Of a DNA stretch of 20,530 nt, positions 15,755 through 20,530 are shown in pieces. The stretch's first letter is position 1, and every line of letters begins with the position of its first letter. The notes under the pieces were generated by a model. The model was not told where the DNA came from. It searched no databases and saw only the letters and a program-made list of their open reading frames with translations. Made by a program: the position numbers and the translations under genes. Location of the stretch: assembly GCA_044371545.1 (NCBI GenBank), contig JBILTM010000075.1:1-20530 (forward strand), read 5' to 3'. The DNA comes from UBA4615 sp044371545. GTDB taxonomy: Bacteria; Pseudomonadota; Gammaproteobacteria; Burkholderiales; Burkholderiaceae_E.

Positions 15755-16662
15755 GCGCGGGGATGCACTGGCGCAGGCTGGGACGGGTCTACTGCCCGGA
15801 GGGCGTTGCCCCGTGGATGGTGTCCCATGCGGCGAATCCGGTCGCCGTGCCCGTCGAAGGCGACCTGCACCGGATCTTCTTCTCGACGCGCGACGCCGCC
15901 AACCGCTCGAGCATCGCCTGGCTCGAGGTCGACCTGCGCGACCCGACCCGCGTGCTGCGGGTCTGCGATCGCCCCGCGCTGGCGCCCGGCGAACTCGGGA
16001 CCTTCGACGACAGCGGCTGCTCGATCGGCAGCGTGCACGTCGAGAACGGCCGATGGACGTTGTGGTACATGGGCTGGAACCTCGGCGTGACCGTGCCGTG
16101 GCGCAATGCGATCGGGCTGGCGCACAGCGAGGACGGCCTGGACTTCCGCAGGCACGCTCCGGCGCCGATCATGGACCGCTCGGCCGAGGATCCGTTCACG
16201 CTGTCGTATCCATGGGTACTGCGCGACGCCGAGGGCTACAGGATGTGGTACGGCTCGAACCTGACATGGCGGCGCGAGCACGGTGACCTGGAGCACATGC
16301 TCAAGTCGGCGCGTTCGGACGACGGTGTCCGCTGGCGTCGCGACGGGCGCGTGGTCGTCCCGTCCCCGCCTGGCGGTGCGCGTGCATTCTCTCGCCCTTG
16401 CGTGGTCCGGGATCCCGATGCGTGGCGGATGTGGTACTCGTTCCGCGGCGCGCGGTACCGAATCGGCTACTCGGAGTCGGCGGACGGGGAGAGCTGGATC
16501 CGAGGCGACGATCGCGCCGGCATCGACGTCTCGCCGGGAGACTGGGATGGCGACGAGATCGCCTATCCGACCGTGTTCGACCACGCGGGACGCCGTTACC
16601 TGCTCTATTGCGGCAACGGCTACGGGCGCACCGGCTTCGGCATCGCCGTGCTCGGGGATTGA
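15751..16662 (+). CDS. Cytosolic beta-propeller glycosidase-like protein
   Basis: 303 residues. Five repeats of the form x-x-(W/F)-Y-x-G ... H/R-S-x-D-G-x-x-(W/F) are visible: LHRIFFSTRD, RWTLWYMGWN with AHSEDGLDF, YRMWYGSNLTW with ARSDDGVRW, WRMWYSFRGA with SESADGESW, and RRYLLYCGNGYG. This is the five-bladed propeller pattern of GH43, GH32 and GH130-type enzymes. There is no signal peptide, unlike most secreted glycosidases, so it should act in the cytosol. It may be a phosphorylase or transferase-like enzyme on a sugar precursor, or a non-catalytic binding protein. The ATG at 15751 overlaps the acyltransferase stop; a second ATG is at 15763. I cannot assign the catalytic triad with confidence. 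Confidence 0.75.
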   Translation: MSAGMHWRRLGRVYCPEGVAPWMVSHAANPVAVPVEGDLHRIFFSTRDAANRSSIAWLEVDLRDPTRVLRVCDRPALAPGELGTFDDSGCSIGSVHVENGRWTLWYMGWNLGVTVPWRNAIGLAHSEDGLDFRRHAPAPIMDRSAEDPFTLSYPWVLRDAEGYRMWYGSNLTWRREHGDLEHMLKSARSDDGVRWRRDGRVVVPSPPGGARAFSRPCVVRDPDAWRMWYSFRGARYRIGYSESADGESWIRGDDRAGIDVSPGDWDGDEIAYPTVFDHAGRRYLLYCGNGYGRTGFGIAVLGD

Positions 16663-16666
16663 ACCG

Positions 16667-17047
16667 GTGCGCCTGATGCGCTACGGACTCGTCGGCGTGG
16701 CGAGCAACCTCGCGGGCTACCTCGCCTACCTCGCGCTCACCGGGCTCGGCGGCGAACCGAAGACCACGATGAGCGCGCTCTACGTCGTCGGCGCGACGGT
16801 CGGCTATCTCGGACACCGCGGCTGGACCTTCGGCGGCGGCGCAGCCGTGCGGCGCTCGCTGCCGCGCTACCTGCTCGCCCACGGCCTCGGCTATGCGCTC
16901 AACCTCGCGCTGCTGTGGGGCCTGCACGATCGGGCCGGGCTGCCCCATCAGGCGGTCCAGGCGGCGGCGATCCTGGCGGTCGCGGCCGTGCTCTACGTGG
17001 TGCTCGGCCGGTACGTCTTCGCCCCCGAGGGCCCGGCGGCGCGATGA
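16667..17047 (+). CDS. GtrA-family membrane protein
   Basis: 126 residues with four hydrophobic helices: YGLVGVASNLAGYLAYLAL, MSALYVVGATVGYLGHR, YLLAHGLGYALNLALLWGL and AILAVAAVLYVVLGRYVF. The RYGLVGVASN start and the NLALLWGLH and GRYVF motifs are typical of GtrA (PF04138). GtrA proteins are thought to flip undecaprenyl-phosphate-linked sugars to the periplasm, usually with a GtrB-type GT2 and a polytopic transferase. Both partners are in this operon. GTG at 16667 is chosen because GGGGA lies 8 nt upstream; the in-frame ATG at 16676 would shorten it by three residues. It follows the propeller gene after 4 nt and overlaps the next gene by 4 nt. Confidence 0.88.
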   Translation: MRLMRYGLVGVASNLAGYLAYLALTGLGGEPKTTMSALYVVGATVGYLGHRGWTFGGGAAVRRSLPRYLLAHGLGYALNLALLWGLHDRAGLPHQAVQAAAILAVAAVLYVVLGRYVFAPEGPAAR

Positions 17048-17928
17048 TCCGCTGCCCGCGATGTCGTCTCGAGCACCCGGACCGCGAGCCGGGCTGCCCC
17101 GGGTGCGGATTCGCGCCGGCGTCGATCGGCGGCTTTCCCGCATGGGCGCCCGAGCTCGCCGGGAACGGCGAGGGCTTCAGGCCGGAGTACTTCGAGCGAC
17201 TGGCGACACTGGAAGGCGGCCATTTCTGGTTCCGCGCGCGCAACGTGCTGATCGGATGGGCGATCGGCGCGCACTTCCCCCGGGCGCGCGACTATCTCGA
17301 GCTCGGCTGCGGCACCGGCTATGCGCTGGCCGGGATCGCACAGCGCTTCCCGGCGATGCGGCTCACCGCATCGGAGCTGCTGTCCGCCGGGCTCGCGTTC
17401 GCCGCAGCGCGGGTGCCGACCGCGAGGCTGCTCCAACTCGACGCCCGTTCGCCCCCATGGGTCGAGGAGTTCGACCTGGTCGGCGCCTACGACGTGCTCG
17501 AGCACATCGACGAGGACGAGCGCGTGCTGCGAGGCATCCGCGAATCGCTGCGCCCGGGGGGCGGCGTGGTCCTCACGGTGCCGCAGCACCCCTGGCTCTG
17601 GAGCGAATCCGATCGCTACGCGTGCCACGTGCGCCGCTATCGACGCGGCGAGCTCGAGCGCAAGCTCGAGGCGGCCGGTTTCCGGGTGCTTCGCTCGAGC
17701 TCGTTCGTCACGCTGCTGCTGCCGCTGATGGCGGCCTCGCGACTGCGCCCCGCGACAGGCTCGGCCTACGACCCGATGGCCGAGTTCAGGATCCCGACGG
17801 CGATCAATCGTGCGCTCGAGGGTATGCTGCGCCTCGAGATCGGCGCGATCCGGCTGGGCTGCTCGCTGCCGGTCGGCGGATCGCGCCTCGTGGTCGCTGT
17901 CCGCGACGACGCTCCTGCAACTCGATGA
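17044..17928 (+). CDS. Methyltransferase with N-terminal zinc ribbon
   Basis: 294 residues. The first 22 hold CPRC...CPGCG (C4, C7, C18, C21), a small zinc ribbon. After a linker with HFWFRARN comes a class I SAM methyltransferase domain: YLELGCGTGYALAG (motif I), LTASELLSAGLAFA, and DLVGAYDVLEHIDEDERVLR. SLRPGGGVVLTVPQHPWLWSESD then resembles motif post-II of sugar and ubiquinone-type methyltransferases. The C-terminus has a hydrophobic patch (FVTLLLPLMAAS) that could touch the membrane. Proteins of this layout are seen in polysaccharide clusters, but the substrate is unknown. The ATG overlaps the GtrA stop, and its own stop overlaps the wecE ATG. Confidence 0.85.
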   Translation: MIRCPRCRLEHPDREPGCPGCGFAPASIGGFPAWAPELAGNGEGFRPEYFERLATLEGGHFWFRARNVLIGWAIGAHFPRARDYLELGCGTGYALAGIAQRFPAMRLTASELLSAGLAFAAARVPTARLLQLDARSPPWVEEFDLVGAYDVLEHIDEDERVLRGIRESLRPGGGVVLTVPQHPWLWSESDRYACHVRRYRRGELERKLEAAGFRVLRSSSFVTLLLPLMAASRLRPATGSAYDPMAEFRIPTAINRALEGMLRLEIGAIRLGCSLPVGGSRLVVAVRDDAPATR

Positions 17929-19097
17929 CGGACGCTGCAGTGTCGAACGATCCGAACGCGATTCCCTTCAACTGGCCGTACATGACCGGCAAGGAGCTGT
18001 ACTACATCGCCGAGGCGCACTTCGGCGGACGGCTCGCCGGAGACGGACCGTTCACCCGGCGCTGCCACGCGTGGCTGGAGGCGCTGACCGGCGCCCGCCG
18101 CGCGCTGCTCACCCATTCCTGCACGGCTGCGCTCGAGATGTCCGCACTGCTGCTGGATCTCGAGCCGGGCGACGAGGTGCTGATGCCGTCCTATACCTTC
18201 GTGTCGACCGCAAACGCGTTCGTGCTGAGGGGCGCGGTGCCGGTGTTCGTCGACATCCGCGAGGACACGCTGAACCTGGACGAACGGCTGCTCACGGATG
18301 CGATCGGGCCGAGGACCCGCGCGATCGTGCCGGTCCACTACGCCGGGGTCGCCTGCGAGATGGACACGATCCTCTCGCTCGCGTCGCGCCACGGCCTGTC
18401 GGTCGTCGAGGACGCCGCGCAGGGCGTGATGGCGCGCTATCGCGGCCGGGCGCTGGGTGGCATCGGGCACCTGGGGACGTTCAGCTTCCACGAGACCAAG
18501 AACATCATCTCGGGCGAAGGCGGCGCGCTGCTCGTGAACGATCCCGCGCTCGTCGAGCGTGCCGAAGTGATCCGCGAGAAGGGCACGGATCGCAGCCGCT
18601 TCTATCGCGGCCTGGTTGACAAGTACACCTGGCGCGACCTGGGATCCTCGTTCCTGCCCGGCGAGCTGACCGCCGCGTTCCTGTTCGCGCAGACCGAGGA
18701 GGCGCAGCGGATCACCGACGCGCGGATGGCGGCATGGCGTCACTACCACGCGCTGCTCGAGCCGTTCGAGCGTGACGGTCGGCTCAGGCGCCCCGTGGTC
18801 CCCGAGCACTGCGAGCACAACGCGCACCTGTACTACGTGCTGCTGCCCGGCGCCGCCGAACGCGATGCCGCGATCGAGCGCATGCGAGCCGCCGGCATCT
18901 GGGCAGTGTTCCACTATGTCCCGCTGCATTCGTCCGATGCCGGCACCCGCTTCGGGCGTGCGGCCGGAAGGCTGCCGGTCACGGATTCCGTGTCGGGCCG
19001 GCTGCTGCGCCTGCCCCTGTGGATGGGGATCTCGCAGGACCAGCAGCAGCGCGTCGTCGACACGCTGATGCGCGGGCTCGTGCCCGCGCGAGGCTGA
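17925..19097 (+). CDS. wecE: WecE, dTDP-4-amino-4,6-dideoxygalactose transaminase
   Basis: 390-residue PLP enzyme of the DegT/DnrJ/EryC1 family. It aligns along its whole length with E. coli WecE (376 aa): GDGPFTRRCHAWLE, PSYTFVSTANAFVLRGA, VHYAGVACEMDTI, VEDAAQGVMARYRGRALG, REKGTDRSRFYRG, VDKYTWRDLGSS and VFHYVPLH. The PLP lysine is K192 in FSFHETKN. WecE turns dTDP-4-keto-6-deoxyglucose into dTDP-Fuc4N with glutamate as amino donor, in enterobacterial common antigen synthesis. Here it closes the nine-gene operon, so the product probably feeds the acyltransferase and the GT2 enzyme. No dTDP-glucose synthase or dehydratase is in the window. The start is ATG 17925 (ATGA overlap); a GTG at 17940 is less likely. 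Confidence 0.95.
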   Translation: MTDAAVSNDPNAIPFNWPYMTGKELYYIAEAHFGGRLAGDGPFTRRCHAWLEALTGARRALLTHSCTAALEMSALLLDLEPGDEVLMPSYTFVSTANAFVLRGAVPVFVDIREDTLNLDERLLTDAIGPRTRAIVPVHYAGVACEMDTILSLASRHGLSVVEDAAQGVMARYRGRALGGIGHLGTFSFHETKNIISGEGGALLVNDPALVERAEVIREKGTDRSRFYRGLVDKYTWRDLGSSFLPGELTAAFLFAQTEEAQRITDARMAAWRHYHALLEPFERDGRLRRPVVPEHCEHNAHLYYVLLPGAAERDAAIERMRAAGIWAVFHYVPLHSSDAGTRFGRAAGRLPVTDSVSGRLLRLPLWMGISQDQQQRVVDTLMRGLVPARG

Positions 19098-19117
19098 GTC
19101 GCCGGCTGTCCGCCCGC

Positions 19118-19939
19118 TCAGCCGAACATCGCCGCGAGCGCGGTGCCCGGGTCCGTCGCCCGCATGAACGCCTCGCCGACGAGGAACGCACCGACGCCGG
19201 CCTCGCGCATCGTGCGCACGTCGTCGCGCGTGAGGATCCCGCTCTCGGTGACGACGAGCCGGTCGGCCGGGATGCGGTGCAGCTGCGACAGCGTGGTCTC
19301 GAGGCTCACGTCGAAGGTGCGCAGGTCGCGGTTGTTGATCCCGACCAGCGGCGTGCGCAGCCGCAGCGCGCGATCGAGCTCGTCCGCGTCGTGGACCTCG
19401 ACCAGCACGTCCATGCCCAGCCCGAGCGCGCAGGCCTCGAGTTCGGCGAGGCGCGCGTCGTCGAGCGCGGCGACAATCAGCAGCACGCAGTCGGCGCCCC
19501 AGCAGCGCGCCTCGTAGACCTGGTACGGATCGACGAGGAAGTCCTTGCGCAGGGCAGGCAGCGCGCAGGCCGCGCGCGCCGCGCGCAGGTACTCCGGCGC
19601 GCCCTGGAAGAAGCGCACGTCGGTCAGCACCGACAGGCACGCGGCGCCGCCGCGCGCGTAGCTCGCGGCGATCGCGGCGGGGTCGAAGTCCTCGCGCAGC
19701 ACGCCCTTGCTCGGGCTCGCCTTCTTGACCTCTGCGATCACGGCGGCGCGGCCGTCGGCGATCCGGGCGCGCAGCGCGGCCTCGAAGCCGCGCGTGCGAA
19801 GCGCCGGGTCGGCGCCGGCGGCGGCCTCGGCCTCGCGGCGGAGCGCCTCGAGCGGCACGCGCGCGCGGGCCGCGGCGACCTCCTCGTCCTTGACCGCGAG
19901 GATCCTCGCGAGGACATCGGACCGCTGCGGCGCGTTCAT
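19118..19939 (-). CDS. trpC: TrpC, indole-3-glycerol phosphate synthase
   Basis: 273-residue (beta/alpha)8 barrel. It closes the indole ring from carboxyphenylamino-deoxyribulose phosphate in tryptophan synthesis. Family motifs in order are VIAEVKKASPSKG (catalytic lysine and phosphate contact), LRKDFLVDPYQVYEARCWGADCVLLI (second catalytic lysine), LVEVHDADELDRAL, LVGINNRDLRTF and VVTESGI. The length is normal for the monofunctional enzyme. The ATG overlaps the trpD stop as ATGA, so the two are translationally coupled. Its 3' end faces wecE, with only 20 bp between the stop codons. Confidence 0.97.
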   Translation of the reverse strand: MNAPQRSDVLARILAVKDEEVAAARARVPLEALRREAEAAAGADPALRTRGFEAALRARIADGRAAVIAEVKKASPSKGVLREDFDPAAIAASYARGGAACLSVLTDVRFFQGAPEYLRAARAACALPALRKDFLVDPYQVYEARCWGADCVLLIVAALDDARLAELEACALGLGMDVLVEVHDADELDRALRLRTPLVGINNRDLRTFDVSLETTLSQLHRIPADRLVVTESGILTRDDVRTMREAGVGAFLVGEAFMRATDPGTALAAMFG

Positions 19940-20530
19940 GCCTGCGGCGGCGCGTAGCGCTTCGTCTGCGCGACGAACTGCTCGAGCTTCGCGCGGGCCG
20001 CGCCCGAGGCGATCGTCTCGCGGGCCTTCTCGATGCCGGCGGGGATCGACGGCACGAGGTTCGCGGCGTACAGCGCGGCGCCCGCGTTCAGCGTGACGAT
20101 CTCGCGGGGCGTGCCGGGCACGTCGTCGAGCGCCTCGAGCAGCATCGCCTTGGACTCGGCCGCGTCGGCGACCTTCAGGCCGCGGTTCGACACCATCGAC
20201 AGGCCGAAGTCCTCGGGGTGGATCTCGTACTCGCGGATCTCGCCGTTCTTCAGCTCGCCGACCATCGTCGCGGCGCCGAGCGACACCTCGTCCATGCCGT
20301 CCTTGCCGTAGACGACGAGCACGTGGTCGGCGCCGAGCTGCTTCATCACGCGCACCTGGATGCCGACCAGGTCCGGGTGGAACACGCCCATCAGCGTGTT
20401 CGGCGCCGACGCCGGATTGGTCAGCGGGCCGAGGATGTTGAAGATGGTGCGCACGCCGAGTTCGCGGCGCACCGGCGCGACGTTCTTCATCGCCGGGTGG
20501 TGGTTCGGCGCGAACATGAACCCGATGCCG
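19936..20530 (-). CDS. trpD: TrpD, anthranilate phosphoribosyltransferase (5' end outside window)
   Basis: C-terminal 198 residues of the enzyme that joins anthranilate to PRPP. The frame runs off the right edge, so the N-terminal part (roughly 140-150 residues) is missing; an internal ATG at 20517 is not the start. Visible motifs are GIGFMFAPNHHPAMK, VRRELGVRTIFNILGPLTNP, HPDLVGIQVRVM and VYGKDGMDEVS, all in the anthranilate and metal-PRPP binding regions of the family. The LNAGAALYAAN segment near the C-terminus is also typical. It is the upstream partner of trpC, as in the trpE-G-D-C arrangement of many betaproteobacteria. Confidence 0.97.
   Translation of the reverse strand, partial: GIGFMFAPNHHPAMKNVAPVRRELGVRTIFNILGPLTNPASAPNTLMGVFHPDLVGIQVRVMKQLGADHVLVVYGKDGMDEVSLGAATMVGELKNGEIREYEIHPEDFGLSMVSNRGLKVADAAESKAMLLEALDDVPGTPREIVTLNAGAALYAANLVPSIPAGIEKARETIASGAARAKLEQFVAQTKRYAPPQA

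Noticed and set aside
10813..19097. Glycan operon as a mobile island
   Set aside because: No integrase, insertion sequence, flanking direct repeat or tRNA was seen at either end, and base composition looks as GC-rich as its neighbours. Transfer cannot be supported from this window.
17766..19640. Minus-strand frame of 624 codons opposite wecE and trpC
   Set aside because: Shadow frame over two genes with complete motifs; not a real fusion gene.

Overview
The window is a very GC-rich chromosomal segment from a betaproteobacterium, most likely of the order Burkholderiales. The basis is the partial 16S rRNA at the left edge (the minus strand reads ACCTACCCTTGACATG in the V6 area, typical of Burkholderiales), the rRNA leader with its GATAAGTGTGGGCG stretch, and the gene content. 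There is no insertion sequence, phage gene or CRISPR array, and the sequence looks like ordinary chromosome apart from one accessory-looking polysaccharide operon.

Layout. (1) 1-1143: the 5' three quarters of a 16S rRNA gene on the minus strand, with its leader and a near-consensus P1 promoter (1391-1419). About 430 bp of non-coding DNA upstream holds two further TATAGT motifs and several short repeated modules. (2) 1825-5354: phenylacetate degradation. A PaaF-like enoyl-CoA hydratase (minus) is divergent from paaG-paaI-paaK (plus). A perfect 14-bp TetR-type palindrome lies between them over both promoter regions, so one repressor probably controls both directions. (3) 5453-9013: an acrylyl-CoA reductase (AcuI/YhdH), a MobA/MocA-like nucleotidyltransferase with an unusual insertion, and an M61 peptidase with a PDZ domain, all plus strand; the last two overlap by 4 nt. 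(4) 9075-10625: an acyl-CoA synthetase on the minus strand, convergent with the peptidase and divergent from the next block. (5) 10813-19097: nine tightly packed plus-strand genes, mostly overlapping by 4 nt. They encode a polytopic GT-C-like membrane protein, a WbqC-family protein, a membrane-anchored GT2 glycosyltransferase, a SAM methyltransferase, a NeuD/PglD-like acyltransferase, a cytosolic beta-propeller glycosidase-like protein, a GtrA flippase-like protein, a zinc-ribbon methyltransferase and a WecE aminotransferase. (6) 19118-20530: trpC and the 3' part of trpD (minus), convergent with block 5 and separated from it by only 20 bp.

How the genes fit together. The phenylacetate genes make phenylacetyl-CoA (PaaK), isomerise the ring epoxide (PaaG), rescue blocked CoA (PaaI) and hydrate an enoyl-CoA intermediate (PaaF-like). 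Block 5 is the most interesting part. GT2, GtrA and the polytopic protein match the three parts of a Gtr-type system (undecaprenyl-phosphate-sugar synthase, flippase, periplasmic transferase). WecE, the acyltransferase and the two methyltransferases could make and decorate an unusual amino sugar for it. The nucleotide-sugar precursor genes (rmlA, rmlB) are not in the window, and the final acceptor cannot be read from the sequence.
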